Position numbers and translations under genes: made by a program. Shown here in pieces: positions 46,926 to 59,915 of a DNA stretch of 64,000 nt. The notes beneath the pieces were generated by a model. The model ran no database searches and was not told the DNA's origin. It worked only from the letters and a program-made list of their open reading frames with translations. The stretch spans positions 14,600,303 through 14,664,302 of the forward strand of contig CM072170.1 of the NCBI GenBank assembly GCA_036850595.1, given 5' to 3'. Numbering within the stretch: the stretch's first letter is position 1; every line of letters starts with the position of its first letter. The DNA comes from Rhyacichthys aspro (lineage: Eukaryota; Chordata; Actinopteri; Gobiiformes; Rhyacichthyidae).

Positions 46926-47055
46926 ATGATTATAAACTGTAATCAGGAAGACATGTGAGAATTCTCTTGGGATATAGTATAGTCTTAGCGCCACTGCCAA
47001 CAGCTACACATCCTTCACTTCCTGTTCTTCCTTTACTTTCAAGGTCTGCAGCCTT
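46925..47055 (+). repeat. Dispersed repeat family B, partial copy
   Basis: Corresponds to the left part of 4478-5060: CATGTGAGAATTCTCTTGGG, then CCACTGCCAACAGCTACACATCC. Confidence 0.5.
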
Positions 47056-47460
47056 TGTATCTGATCCAAAGATTTGAAACCTGTTAATTTATGGTTGCAT
47101 AATTATGTTCTGTAATATCTTTAATAACATCTCTGTATTTTTTAGAGTGAAGGCCTAACCACAGCCATTAGACGATAAGGTCAGAGCTACACTGTCAAAT
47201 AAAGGCTTTTTTTTTTCTTTTTTTGTCTGTGTGTACAGGTTTGTTTCTTTTTTCTGTTAGTCACAATGTGTGCTTGTGTTCGGCTGTGTTTTGTCTCTGT
47301 TTCTGTCTTTTTTTTCCCCTTTAAATTTAAAATAAAATAAAATAAAATAAATAATGCTTTGGGACTCCTGAAAAATCAACATCTCACTTGAAACTTTTTT
47401 ACTTTAATTTGCTTGAAATTGGAAATCAGATCCATGTTTTCGGTGTTTTCCCATAACCCC
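47055..47460. other. Spacer with 5-bp microsatellite
   Basis: About four AAAAT units lie at 47328-47350, and T-rich runs at about 47209-47225. No gene is seen. Confidence 0.5.
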
Positions 47461-47940
47461 CCGAATGCATTTCACAGATGGCTCTAACATGATTCTCTGA
47501 CTAAACCAGCTGACAGACCACCAGGATAATGTCCTTGGCAGACCATGGACTGACCTGACAGACTGATACCTGCTGCAGTCTACACAGAGCTGGTGGGAAA
47601 AGTCATTTTACATTCACTACGTATGATTCCACGGTGCCGCAACATAATCACAACACCTACTGGTTGATGACTCACACCTGCCGTTGGTCTAATGAGACCC
47701 TCGCTTAATGACAGCTTCAGTTATTACATGGTCTCTGTGTTCTCTACGGCTCCGCCATCATTCATTTAACCCATCTGCGTCAGCGGACTTCAACTCTGCA
47801 GAGAAATCTATCGACAGAGCATTGTTCACGTCCAATAAATATGTCAGGCTGCTACAAGAAAAGCTCAGTGCCCGTGACCCCTATTGGTTTTCATAGACGC
47901 CGCCCTTGGCAAAACAAACCCTGTCGCTAACAATGCTACC
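47460..47940. other. Unique island, candidate conserved noncoding element
   Basis: Repeat-free, moderate GC, with CCATGGACTGACCTGACAGAC near 47543 and a small inverted arrangement of CTGACAGACC and GACTGACCTGACAG nearby. No supported frame. Confidence 0.3.
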
Positions 47941-48276
47941 GTTGAGAGAAGGATTGCAGTTTTAAAGTTTAACCTAATGCTATGTAATATGTGACTTTTT
48001 TTTTTTTTTTTTTTCCTGCCCAAATAAGAGGCGTATTTCCAATTCAACTATGAAAAAGAAAGTAATAAAACCCAGGTTTGGCTTATTATTAACTACTTAA
48101 TATAAACACACAAAAAACCTGTTTAAAAAGCAGGGACTTTTTTTTTTCATAACAGAATTGAAACAAAATGTAAGTTGAGGCACTCTAATCACACTTGTTA
48201 CTATACTAGGGAACGTTTTCTCTAATAGCTTCTATAATATTAAAGCAGCACTGCATCAATCATGCCTATCTCACTG

Positions 48277-48568
48277 ACACAGTACCCTCAGCTGGACAGA
48301 AACCTCCAATATAACTTTCCTGTCCCGGGACGGTGGCGTATGGCAAGAGAGTGAAAGTGACAGTGAGTGAAGTGCTCTATTACACTACATATATAACAAA
48401 GTAGACTCCTATTTGTAAAAAGAAATAACACAAAAATGACTTTTTCTTCCAAATGTTCCATATTAAACATTTCTACTTGTAAATAAAGATGGCTGCTGCT
48501 GCCAGTGCAGTTCCACATGAAGAAATCTGTGCCCTCTGCTGGCAAAAAGTTACACAGCGTTGCTTTAA
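48277..48568 (+). repeat. Dispersed repeat family D, full-length copy
   Basis: Starts ACACAGTACCCTCAGCTGG and ends TTACACAGCGTTGCTTTAA. The middle carries GTCCCGGGACGGTGG and AAGATGGCTGCTGCTGCC, then TGTGCCCTCTGCTGGC. Compared with 20382-20522 it keeps about 130 bp more. The class is unknown, and the ends do not form a clear inverted repeat. Confidence 0.58.
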
Positions 48569-48930
48569 CTTTATATTACTGTCACTACATATGTATACAA
48601 AGGGACATGCAGGAGACAGGGGTTCGATTGTCTGTCGGGTCAATTGCCCAAGGTCATTCCCCTCTCCTCTTTCACCCTGTTTCCTGTCTATCTACTGTCT
48701 ACTGTTAGACTTACTGTAGCCTCTGGTATATCTCGCATTAAAAAAAGAAAAAGAAAAAAAAGAATTACCCATCTAGATAAGTGCACTCAGCTAACTTTGG
48801 AACTCAGTGTCATTTTTTAAGAACACATCTCGCCAAATCATGACTATTTTCCCGAAAACTGATACTAAAACCAACATATTTTTTGATACGACATAGATAT
48901 AATGCAATCATTTTGGAGTAATTTTCCCAG
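48568..48930. other. Spacer, no gene seen
   Basis: A purine run of A and G lies at about 48739-48762. Nothing else was recognised. Confidence 0.4.
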
Positions 48931-49500
48931 GACATTCCATCAGATCAAGTTTTGCCAAAGTTTTATAACACAATCAGACACGGTTTGTTGTTCTCATCAC
49001 TTTAATATCCCCCACAATCAGAATCCCAGTGCGTATATTGACAGGCAATGTATCTCCCAGCTGAAATCCATCCTGACAGCCCCCGATGTATACCCCACCG
49101 CCTTTCTTTTTTTCCCCCGCCTGCCACGGACCAAAGCTTTGTTAAGTCACCTGTCAGATGAAATTACTGCGTGTGAGTTGGCCGGGGGCGCCGAGACCCC
49201 ACATACACCCACGATGTCAGGTAGAGGCCTCGCTCAGACACCTCCGCAGATCTACCGTCACCTCACGCGATGGCTTTAATCCAGAATGACACTTAAAATG
49301 AACGTGGTAGCTTCATTAGCGCGCCGACAATGCAACCCTACGGCCCGGTAATGGTGCGCTCTCACAGGGCTGGCACCGAGGAAAAGAACTTTAATCAGCG
49401 TCTCACAGGTTCGGCTGTTGCCAAGGGATACTACTCTGAAGGAAGCATACAAAAGCACTAATGGCGTCCTGGTGCGCTAGTTGGCTTCTAAAACACTTTT
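48930..49500. other. GC-richer unique island, candidate conserved noncoding element
   Basis: A long repeat-free block with many CpG (GAGTTGGCCGGGGGCGCCGAG near 49176, TAGCGCGCCGACAATGC near 49317). A 125-codon plus-strand frame (48902-49279) begins in AT-rich spacer and has no domain; splice-site support is lacking. Confidence 0.35.
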
Positions 49501-49995
49501 TAGATCCAACACTTAGATTTATGAAGTCGCTCGAAATTAAAAATATGAGACGGCAAATGGAAGTCATATAGAGTGATCCAGGGCCATAAAGCTTTATTTA
49601 ATTACAGTTAGCCCATAGAAGGAGCAACAAGTACTTGTTATGTACAACTTAGCTGTAAGGACCATTTACTACTCTATTGACTAATGTAGTGTTTTATATT
49701 ATACATTATTATCGTTAATATGTTTTCAGTATCATAATGGACCATTTATACTTATTTACACAATACAAAGCCTAGCCAGCCTTCCTTTTCTTCATCTTTC
49801 TATACCAGGAAGTAGTAAGGTCGCTGTGGAACAGAGATGGGTTTATTCTTTGCTTTGTCTGATGAACATCATACTTTTTTGTTTGTTTGTTTGTTTTTTG
49901 ACAACACCGTGACCCCATAACTTATGATTTTGCTTGTTGTTCCTTAGATATCCTCCTAGTCCTAGATTTTAGGTCTCAGATGCACAAACATAGTT
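49500..49995. other. Spacer, no gene seen
   Basis: A GTTT run of about four units lies near 49877-49895. No gene is seen. Confidence 0.4.
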
Positions 49996-50390
49996 AAAAT
50001 GTTTAAAAACTTTATAAATAATGGTTTAGTTCAGATTTTCATTTCACCGAGATTTACACCTACTTTCAGTTAATCTAAGTTTATGTTTCCCTTTAAAATT
50101 AGCTGAAATGTAAAACATCTCAAATTTAAAGCAACTCTGGAGGAAGTTTCAACTTTTTCAACTTTTTTAATACATATCTAAACTCATTTTAAATTGACGT
50201 TGAGTTACTTTTTAGACACAGCCTAAGTCTTGGTCACATTTTATAACAGAAAGACTATGTCAGACGGCAAACAGGAGAAATGTAGCTCCATTGATGATGT
50301 GACTGTGAGGGATCTGACCACGGACAGTAGGTTGTAGACCTACAGACTGGACTGTCTATTTGTAGGGGAATGCATTGTCTTTATAATTAT
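49995..50390 (+). repeat. Dispersed repeat family B, right-hand copy
   Basis: Corresponds to 4680-5060: AGCAACTCTGGAGGAAGTTT, CAAACAGGAGAAA and TTTGTAGGGGAATGC in order. Confidence 0.45.
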
Positions 50391-50734
50391 AATAAACAAT
50401 GCACAATTAACTCAGTTAGTATAATGTAAGTATACTCAGTAACAACCTCTGAAGAAAACAAAACGCTACTTTATTAAAACAAGTTTAATTTGAAATGGTG
50501 CAGCAAAACTCTAAAGCAAAGTCATTTTTACATTTTTTTTTTTTCTTTTTAACCCAGTTCTGCCAAATTCAGAATGAAATTTTAAAATTTAAATTACACC
50601 CTAAAAATTATAACAATGTCCTACAACATCAATTTCAACTAAAAAGTAAAAGTAAACCTGAACATATTTTTTCCCAGAACCCACATTTACAGAATTAATG
50701 TCTGGTACCACTTTTGTCTGGTTGAATTTGTAAT

Positions 50735-50960
50735 GACCATTTTATTTGTCTTTTATTGAAGATCAGCAGATTGTTAAAAGAAAAAAAAAATCCACCTGAA
50801 AAATACTAATATATTTCACCAAACTGAAGTTTACAGCTTACATTAAGCTTGCGATACCATAATTAGCTCGTTAAACAGCGTGAGTGCATTGCCAAAATGG
50901 ATCTCTTTTCTCTGTTTATGTTTTACTTTGTTGTGTTGCTGCTCTGTGTAAAAAGACATA
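50735..50960 (+). repeat. Dispersed repeat family A, copy 3
   Basis: Matches 39190-39360: AATACTAATATATTTCACCA, then AACTGAAGTTTACAGCTTAC and TCGTTAAACA. The CCAATGGGAGC part is missing. Confidence 0.5.
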
Positions 50961-51179
50961 TCCAACATTAAAATAACTCTTTCCTGCTTACCATTCTTTG
51001 TAAAATCCAGTGGCTGACTTCATTTCTTTGACAGTTGTGTATAAACCCACTGGCATTTCTTGTTGTGAATGTGACTCCGTGGTTGGTCTGATACATTATT
51101 AGGAAATGTCGGTCAGAAAATTGAAGCGGTGGTGATAATAGAACCTCATCATGTTGTGCTCTTGTTTTTGTCATGACAT

Positions 51180-51880
51180 CCTTGTTTCCTGTCGGCTTGT
51201 TATGAGATGAAATTGCTTCTCCGTGAGGTCACATTGTCTTTCAGGGCTATGTGACATTTGGTTTCTCCTTGAAATGATATTCAAGTCATGTTTCTGGCAA
51301 ATGATCTATTTTAGCAAATCCTCCATGTGGAATTGTTCATTGTATTGAAGGATTTAATAATCACACAAGAGCTAATATTCATGTGGAGAGTTCAGATACT
51401 GTTCATTTAAGCGAAGATGTGAAGAAAGAGGACTCCGGCGGTTCCACATTCCATTTAATCAGCTTCCAAAAGGAACGTGTTCAAACTCAGGTCCTCATCT
51501 GGCCCTTCTCACAGATAGAAATTATCTTTTATTGGATGTTGATGATCTTAGCTGGCCGCGAGCCAGAAACAGATGGATAGGTAGAGCGTGGCAGCAGGAG
51601 TGGGAGTCCAAATGACACTGAGAGGGAGGGAGAAGCGCACGGAAAATGAGAAAAAATGTAAAATGAGAAAGGGGTGAGATGAGGAGCAGCAGGGTATTAA
51701 AGAGTGATAGAATGTGAGTGAAAGAGTGGTGTCGGTAATCACATATGAGCTGGCTCCAGTGGTCACAGAGGTGCCTCGGGTTGTGGATCTGTCCGTCACA
51801 GTCGGTGGAGTGACCTCAGCTCCGGTCGTCGCTGCAGCGTTAGTCAGCGCTGTGTGTGTCCTACAAATGGACCGTCTTCA
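51180..51880. other. Unique island, candidate conserved noncoding element
   Basis: Mostly repeat-free with a purine-rich stretch at 51590-51720. Overlapping opposed frames at 51548-51938 show no domain. Confidence 0.28.
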
Positions 51881-53210
51881 CAAAACTGATGCTGAGGCTG
51901 GAGATGCTGTTAAAAGTGTGTCATGCAAGATGTTATAATATACAAATGGAACACAGAAGTCAAAACTGTAATAAGAATATAATGGAATAAGAGTGTATAA
52001 TCAATAATCAAAATAACACTCTTTACTCCAGTTTATTTTGGAAACAAAGATAAAGCTCTGTAGGACCCAGTGGAAGAAACCATTATTTCAGTTGCTTCCT
52101 GTTCCTACAGCTGCCCAGACAAACAGAACACTGATGAAGAAGCACGTTTCTACTTTCTAAAAACAAACACTCAATATACTGCACATATGCATCCTATATT
52201 TGTAACCGTGTTTCATTAAACACAGACCACAATAGCTCCCGGCTGTTGGCAAATTATTTAGCATATAGCTAACACAGTCATTTTATAGTATAACTCCATA
52301 CTTTACACTGTATGTGCAAGACATGTGCAACACACATTCTTAAATTAAAATGGTTCTGTTTTTGTAAGTAAATCTCACACCTAAGACTTTACTTTATCTG
52401 CAACTTATCTGGAGACCATTTATTAAAACAAGTTAGCCAATGGAAAAATTGGACAGTGAATGCCTGGCTTTAGTGACACATGGTCCAAGAAAAATTCAGG
52501 GCTTTTGGGATTCAATGGAAAATATTTGCTTCTAAATGGAGACAAGCTAAAGAGTTAAATCCACAAGGCAAATATCCTATGTTAATTATCATCTTCAACA
52601 GGATTTCATCATCTGGACAGATATTGCTTTCATTTAGTTTTAATCCAAAATCTCATTTTATTTCATACTATCTTTAGTTATTAACTGAGAGGTGGTAGAC
52701 ATTTCATTAAATATGTAATTAAAATGTTAAATGCTTGTTATAACCACATAAACTTATAAAGGGTTGGACTGGTAGTTACAATATTACATTTATACACACA
52801 CTTAAAAAAAACAAAAACAAAACAAAAAAAAAACTAATACCATAGTAATTACATGTTAATACACTGACCTGGAACTATGTTGATAGTTTCTGAATAACAA
52901 CCAGGAATCTGATTTGAATGCACTTGAAACTGACTAATTATTTCTATGAAAACCCCAGATTCAGCCATGGCTATAATGTTCAGTTTGGTCAAATCTGACA
53001 TAGATGTTTTAATTAGTTTGTTAACATAAAAAGGTTATAGCCATATATACTGTATATATTGCGGCATGTTGCAAATATCACAGACATTTGTCAAGCAGTT
53101 TACAATTTATTATTTGCAACCTATAGTGTAAAAATCTTGACTTGAACACCAGTAAAAATATCAAAGATGAAAATATTTCCAGACTATTTCTATGAGCCTG
53201 TATAAAGGAA
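51880..53210. other. AT-rich spacer, no gene seen
   Basis: An A-rich run with scattered C lies at about 52804-52835. Nothing else was recognised. Confidence 0.4.
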
Positions 53211-53345
53211 TGACTCAGGCTTACACTGTGTGATTTTCGGCCTGAATTTGACCTGATCATACAACAATAGCTGAGTCAGGCCGGATTCCAGGTTAGCTGT
53301 GCTTTCTTCGTGCTGTCGGGGGGTCATGAAAGGCAAATACCCAAC
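53210..53345. repeat. Possible decayed DNA-transposon fragment
   Basis: ACACTGTGTGATTTTCGGCC, then GAGTCAGGCCGGATTCCAGG and GTGCTGTCGGGGGGTCATG, is a CpG-bearing block in AT-rich surroundings and resembles the ends of some fish DNA transposons. No second copy or partner terminus occurs in this window. Confidence 0.22.
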
Positions 53346-56300
53346 ATGCTTCCAACATTTGTTAACAGACTCTTCTTCATCACTGTAATAACAGCAGACA
53401 TAGAAACACTTCCTGAAGAACATTGTATTATAGTTCCTAATGCATGTATACTACTACTTACTACTTACAGTATTTATTTATTATTATATTGTTACCCCAT
53501 TTTTACCATAGCTATTACCAAATGGGAATATAAAGTGCTACCCTTATTACATTAGCCCAATTTTAATCATATCTTACAATGCAGCACCAGTTTTGATCAC
53601 AGTTTAGCTTTAACAGCTGCTTTACTGTTTTATACTTAAGCCCTTTCAAAGGTTTGTTTACACTGTATTTATAGACCATCTGCTCAGTGGCAATGTTCAG
53701 AATATGTTCGCAATAAAACCAGATGGAGGACATGAGAGGTTTTTACACTTGGAGGTCACATTGTTTTGAGAGGGTGACATTTATGGTTTGCAGCAGCTGG
53801 AATCATACGCTCTTAATAACTTTTATTATTATTTTTTCTAAACAGACTATGAGGTGAGATTTATTCACATTAAAATCTAAAAATCGAGCCCATGAAGTGT
53901 TAGTTTGTTTAAAGCCATACCATATCGTAACCTTTTACCTCCAACTTAGGCTCCTTGTTTATTATTGCATACACTACTGCAACCAACACCCTGCCTGTTG
54001 GGTGTATAGTATTGGTTTTTGATGCAGATGATGCAGGGTCATTCTGCAGCTCCATTCACATTGCAATGCCAACCATTCTCCTTTATATACACAGAGGATA
54101 TACATATACACAGATGCATCTACAAAGACGTGTTGTGGATAAAAATATTGGTTGCTGTAAATTTAGACTTGAAGGGACACAGTAAAACGTCATAGATATG
54201 TCATAGCAAATATGAGCCCAACCAATCTGTCACTATTTAGAGCACTATATAGTCATTTTGTAGTGGTTTCCTAATGTCAAAATAGACTGTGTAGCCAGAC
54301 ATGTATAAAAAAGTCAGATTCACCAATTTTGATCTTCAGTGGCAATAAAAAAAACAACAAAAAAACCCAAAAAACTTCAATGTAAAATCGCTAATGTTTG
54401 CTTTCCAAGGCGCCCTTTTCTGAATATAAAGCTTAGCCTCCGAGAGCGAGAGAGTGATTCCTTTTGCAAAACTGAATGTGGAATGTGTTTTGTTTTTTTG
54501 TTTTTTTTTATATTGTGCTGATATAGTGCACATCCTCCCCTCCTTCACTGACTCAGTAGCGGTACGTTTCATCCCCAGCCTGTCTTGGGGGAACGTTGTG
54601 GACTGTCCCAAACACATTTTTGTGTTTGTCTCGAGCTCTGATTGTGCATTTTTTAGAACATGAGCACTGTCAAAAAAAAGCTGCTAAAAATAAATGCTCC
54701 ACCAAGTCACTACAGTGGGACATGTGCAGGGACATGTGCAGCCGGGATATAGTTACTACCCAGGCACATGAATGACAGGAGAGGATGGTTGAGTTGATGT
54801 TTAATAACGCGGTGAGTGCTGCTGATTTATTCTTTATTCATCTCTGTAGTTGTGGACGTCCTTTGCTGGTACCTGCTACAGATGTGACTTTGTGTACATG
54901 TCGGTAAATGAAGGAAAACATCCACTCAACGCATGTGGGTTTGTGCACAACATGGCTGTGGAGGAGTGATTGTTGGCGGTGTGTTAATGAAGGTCCAGAG
55001 CTGACCCGGGCATGGTTCACTACTGACATAATGACTAGTGCTTACAAAGCTTCATGATAGAGAGAGACTGTTCACCTGCTTCAGAGACCGACAGTCGCAC
55101 AGAGTGAACACAAGCTGTTTTTACTGCTGCCACCAAAACAGCATCATTCACAAACATCAGAGGCTTATCCTGATGGATGCATTTATAGATACACTTTTAT
55201 CCACAAATCAATGAAAAATAATACCTTTGGGCCTTATTTTGGACACCCTGATATACATTGTCCAGTTCCAGTCCAACAACAGAATTTTGCCACTTCCCCA
55301 GCTCACAAGTTGCTCCACAGACTAATATAGATCTACAACTTCATCCACTGTGGCTTTATTTTGAAAGCAGACCAAAAAAATGAATGACATGACAGTGATT
55401 GAATGAAAATGTACATATGACCTCTAATATGTTACAATTAAAACAAATAATTATCTGCGTATTTGGGTGTGATTCCATCTATTTATGACATATTTGTGCT
55501 CTCTGTCTCTACGGCACTTCTTATTTTCAAAAATACCTCATTGTTGTGGAAGCTTGGTGCTTCAGTGATTACCCTGCTGTGGCTTATGAATTTAGATTTC
55601 ACAATCTGCATGAATTAGCTGCAGGCTATTGTCTAAGAAAGTCACTATTAATATACTTTTGTTCCTCGTCCCTTTAGTCAGTTTGGGTTCCTCTTCTGAA
55701 CTAAAATGCTATTGGCATTTATCATACCATAACCAGTAAGGGTCTTTTTCTTAGTATTTTGCAGACCTTATAATAACTACAGTTGATACTTGCCAGCACA
55801 CTACCAGTTTGTAGAAGCAGACAGGAGAAACACCACACGGCCTAAATCATCTACTGCTGATAATGGAGCCAGTAAAAATTGAAAACATTTGAAACTACTT
55901 ACATGTCCATTTCACAGTTTGTTTTTTTTTATTTCTGAGAGTTGGCCAAAATGTTGGTTCAGATGGCCACACTGGTGCGTGTACATACGAGTGACAAGTT
56001 TTGTGGTCGTGCAAATGAGGGACACAAAAAAGTCAGATGAAAAAAAATCACGTTCCACTTCTAGCAATATCTCATTTTTGCCCCATTAAGTATTCTCTGT
56101 TGCCCCACCTTTTGGTTAAACCCATGCTGATGGAAACATTGCAGAGGGATTATACTAACTTTGGACCCACCCTTTCTGACAATAGCAATGCTTCTAAATA
56201 TGCATAACTCAACCTGTGCCATATTACTCCAATGGAAATGCACGTTTGTATCAATGTTTGTATTACATTTAAATACACTGATGCCCCAACCAGACTCCGT

Positions 56301-56430
56301 TACAGTTCTGATTTCCAAACTTCACAAACCAACCAATGCTTTTACCCCATAATAACACGGTTTTGAACCTGAAAAGTTTTTTTTTTTTACCAAAGTTTGA
56401 TGTGTTATTGACTGGCCTGACTGAGTTCAT
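53345..56430. other. AT-rich spacer, no gene seen
   Basis: Several frames of 60-93 codons occur on both strands and overlap each other; none has a recognisable domain. An ACATGTGCAGG duplication with 12-bp spacing lies near 54719-54741. The segment 54780-55030 is somewhat GC-richer and repeat-free. Confidence 0.4.
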
Positions 56431-56800
56431 GAGAAAGCACCATGTTCCTAGTTTCCAGAATCCAACCAGCATGGAGCCTGACGGATGTGAAAGGGCTATA
56501 ACAGTCCCGCAGAAACTAATCAGACAATGGGGTATATTGAATCTCAGCCCGTGCAGCCAGCAGTGATAATGTTCATCCAATTAAACCTAACTACAGTTCA
56601 TACGCCCTGTTGCTCGGTGCCACATGGACGACGCTCTAATTGCCCCGCTCCTTGCCGTCGTTCTGGCAGCGCTCCACGTGTTTGCTGTGCATTTTGTTTA
56701 AGAGGATAAGCAGGTTGTAAGTGGCTTTTCACACAAAACGAAATGGAATCGCACAGTGTCTGCCAGTCCATTCGTCCGTGGCTTCATCTGATTACTGTCA
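56430..56800. other. Unique island, candidate conserved noncoding element
   Basis: GC-balanced repeat-free sequence (GTCGTTCTGGCAGCGCTCCACG near 56656). The minus-strand 103-codon frame at 56269-56580 ends inside it and has no domain. Confidence 0.3.
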
Positions 56801-57830
56801 CTGTACTAATGCCCAAAATGACTTAAACAATAAAATGAAATGTCAAATCTATTCACTAGCTATTCAAATTAAATGTTTGTAAGAGTACTTTATAATAATT
56901 TACTTGCACTTGTGAATAAAAACACTGAATTTATGGTATGGAGTTCAAGATTGTAAGGAATTAGTCAAAAAAGGCCACTTCTTGATCAGTTGAATTATGT
57001 TTACAACTAATTACTACACTGAATGAAAACATAATTAGTCATTAGCTGAAAACAGACTTGGTACGGACATATTTATATATATTACAGTATGCTAAATTGT
57101 TCATTTTAATTACATTGTTAGCATTTTTCTGTAGCACTCCAATGCTCATTACAAGCTTAGGATGAAGCCTTTGTGATGTTTCTTATAAATAATAATAAAT
57201 AAATCTGTTCATTTTACATGCAATTTCATTTTTCAATAGAGTTTGAAAAAATAAAAAAAATAAAAATAATAATAAATAAAAAAATTTCCATCCGCATACT
57301 TGCATTTAGAATGATGACAGTCAATTCTCATAAGACTCTTGTTGCATTACTTAAAACTCATGGAAAATGGGCAGTTTTCACCAGTCACATCAAATCACAA
57401 AAGACAAACAGCAACACAATTTTGAGTTTTCAAACCTAAACATGATCAGGCTTTTGAAATGTGTCGATGTAGGACTAAACTAAAAACTTCCTGGACTAAG
57501 CCTCAGACACACATTTTTTGCTGTCAGCGACTAAAGATTACTTGAAAAATAACATTTAGTGAAGCCTGCAGAAGAGTCCACTGAGGTCAACAACAATGGT
57601 GGCGAACGACGGAAATTAATTTTTCTAAATTTCTAAAAACAGTCAAGTATTTTTGAGAACACGTTTTTATAGCTGAAGCAAATGTTTATTACAAAAGGTC
57701 AATTAGTCCTACAAGTCGGAGTTTCCTTTAACAGTTGTAAACATTAGCGGCAACAAAAATCAGGAATTTGTCATGATTGCTAATACTCACTAAATTCTGG
57801 TCCTTGGTGAAGTGGTAAGTAGCTCCACAT
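56800..57830. other. AT-rich spacer, no gene seen
   Basis: An A/T-simple run (AAAATAAAAATAATAATAA) lies at about 57248-57284. Nothing else was recognised. Confidence 0.4.
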
Positions 57831-58020
57831 GACGTGTTGGAGATTGTGGCTTCACTTCCACCAAGCCCGGATTAATTGCGTCAGAAAGAGCTCCTGGTGT
57901 AAAAACCTACGCCAGATTAAATATGCAAATCAATAGATGATTCACGGTGTCGACCCCTCAAGTAAGAAGCTAATGCAAATGCTAATTCTAAATCACCAAT
58001 GTATAAATCCTTTCATAACA
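57830..58020. promoter_or_regulatory. Island with two octamer sites, candidate enhancer
   Basis: Two perfect ATGCAAAT octamers (POU factor type) lie at 57923-57930 and 57973-57980 in the same orientation, 50 bp apart. GGATTAATTGCG is near 57867 and GCTAATTC near 57981. The block is repeat-free. Regulatory function is inferred. Confidence 0.35.
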
Positions 58021-58560
58021 GCTGACTATGTAAACACTCGTATCCAGGCTCTTTTTCTAATACCGTTGTCACCTTTTTAACACAACAAACCTGTCCAGAC
58101 TCCATTTTTTTTAAATTTCTCTTATTTCGAAGCACATTAAGGCCAGTGGAAACACAATGATGCTACCTGTTGACCATAGTCTAACCTTCTCAGCATGGAA
58201 AGGCTTTATTAAAGGGAATAAATGAAAGCCGGACATTTTTAGTGTAGCCCAAGTAGCAGCTTTGATTTGAATATCTTTTATTTGGTCAAACAATACTCAA
58301 TGCAACTCTTCTACTCAGACAGGAATATTGTAAACTGTAGGGCTATGTATTAATACATTGTATAAGTCTGATTTGCAAATAAATATAGTGTGACATGTAC
58401 AATCAGGGGTCAGTGTTAGATCAGTGTGGTTTTTAATGCAAAACTAGCCGACACATTACCACATATGCCTTTTATGTGATGTTTTTAATAGAAAATATAC
58501 TGAACTAATGAGGAGAAAAGTGTTTCCGTCAAGTCTGCTCTCATTACATTGTGCTTAATG
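58020..58560. other. Spacer, no gene seen
   Basis: AT-rich with nothing recognised. Confidence 0.4.
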
Positions 58561-59280
58561 AGCTTTGTACAAAACTGTACCCTTGCCATTTAGTCGTGTT
58601 ATAATAGATTCAAATGAAGTCAGTACTGGACCAACACACACTCCCACCAGCTGCGACCCTCCCACTGTGACTCCTGAGCTGAATCTTGACCACATTTGGC
58701 TCCAGATAGGATCCACGGGAAACGGCAATAAGTTATCATTAAAATTATGATGGAGCGCCGCATCCCTCCAATTAGGACGGAGAGCGCTTCCAACATCTGA
58801 GAAGGCTGGCTGGAAGCACTCAAGCGCTGATGTTCCAGACATATGCGACTGCTGGAATCGGAGGCCCACACAGACTGAGGCCGCTACAGCTCATTTAGCA
58901 TTAGCGTTGTGTAAAATGCCGCTTGGGTCAGTCCGGTTTTAATCAGACGAGAAAGAAAGCAAAAAAAGCTACCTTTGTTTGACATTGGGAGTCAAAACTT
59001 GTGCCTTATTTAGCTTGAAAAGTAATAGAATCAATTCAGAAGTGGCCAAAATGGACTTGAAGTGGCTAGCGCTCCCGTTGAACAGAACTATAATTATCGA
59101 GATGTCCATCTGGACCTCCTGCTGGCCGCTCTGTGCATGGCCAAACAGAGTTAAGCTGCTCAAACGAGGTTAACGGAGTGGGCTTGGCACAGCTTTACAT
59201 GCAGCTTGTACTTTTCAGCCGTCTCCATGTTGGCCAACGATCTCCGCTCCCACAACACTGGATGTAATTTATCTTCATTT
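58560..59280. other. GC-richer unique island, candidate conserved noncoding element
   Basis: Repeat-free over about 700 bp, with TCCAATTAGGACGG near 58765 and CATTTAGCATTAGCG near 58892. The overlapping minus-strand frames at 58555-58871 and the opposed pair at 58969-59173 have no domain. Confidence 0.35.
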
Positions 59281-59915
59281 GGGTGTTTGTTTTTTTAAAT
59301 TTTCAGCTGATTTTGATAGTGTTGTGAAATGTACGCAATCAGCAACTTACAATCCAGAAAGTGGTGGTCAGGGAGTTTTTACAGACAGCTGTGTTTATAA
59401 GCTCTGCAGGTTATTATTATACCTGATCATCTTTGTGCATAGATTGCATTTGTTTGCTTTGTCCATTGATGTTTTGTGGGAACAGGAGAGGCTTTTCCAT
59501 CTACTATTTTCATAAATAAATAAATACATACATAAATAAAAACATACATATATACAGCCAATTTAACAATTTCCATTTCATTTTTTTCAGTTGAAGTCAA
59601 TGGACCAGAAGGAATTAGCCACAAAAAATCTTAAGTAATGCATTAACAAGAAGATTTTGGTGAATGGCAGCCGACTGACTTCATGTGTGTGCTGTCAATG
59701 AGTGGGTACAGAACATTTTGATACTAAGCCACGCTACTCATCACCAAAAAGGCTACAATCCTGCAAATGAAAGAACATAGCATATGCATTTCTAAAGCCG
59801 CAAAACCAATTATAGACATTATATTAGGTAAATAATCACACACCACGCTTGCTAATCTTTTATTTAGTATATATTACATAATAGGTCTTATCAACAACAG
59901 TATACAATATTTGTC
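59280..59915. other. Spacer with AAAT/ACAT microsatellite
   Basis: A short simple repeat of AAAT and ACAT units lies at about 59510-59555. No gene is seen. Confidence 0.45.

Noticed and set aside
48902..49279. A 125-codon frame in a GC-richer island
   Set aside because: It starts in AT-rich spacer, has no domain, and open frames are expected where GC is higher.
56061..56580. Two adjacent minus-strand frames (85 and 103 codons) that hinted at a transposase
   Set aside because: No DDE motif or helix-turn-helix could be identified and no terminal repeats flank the region.
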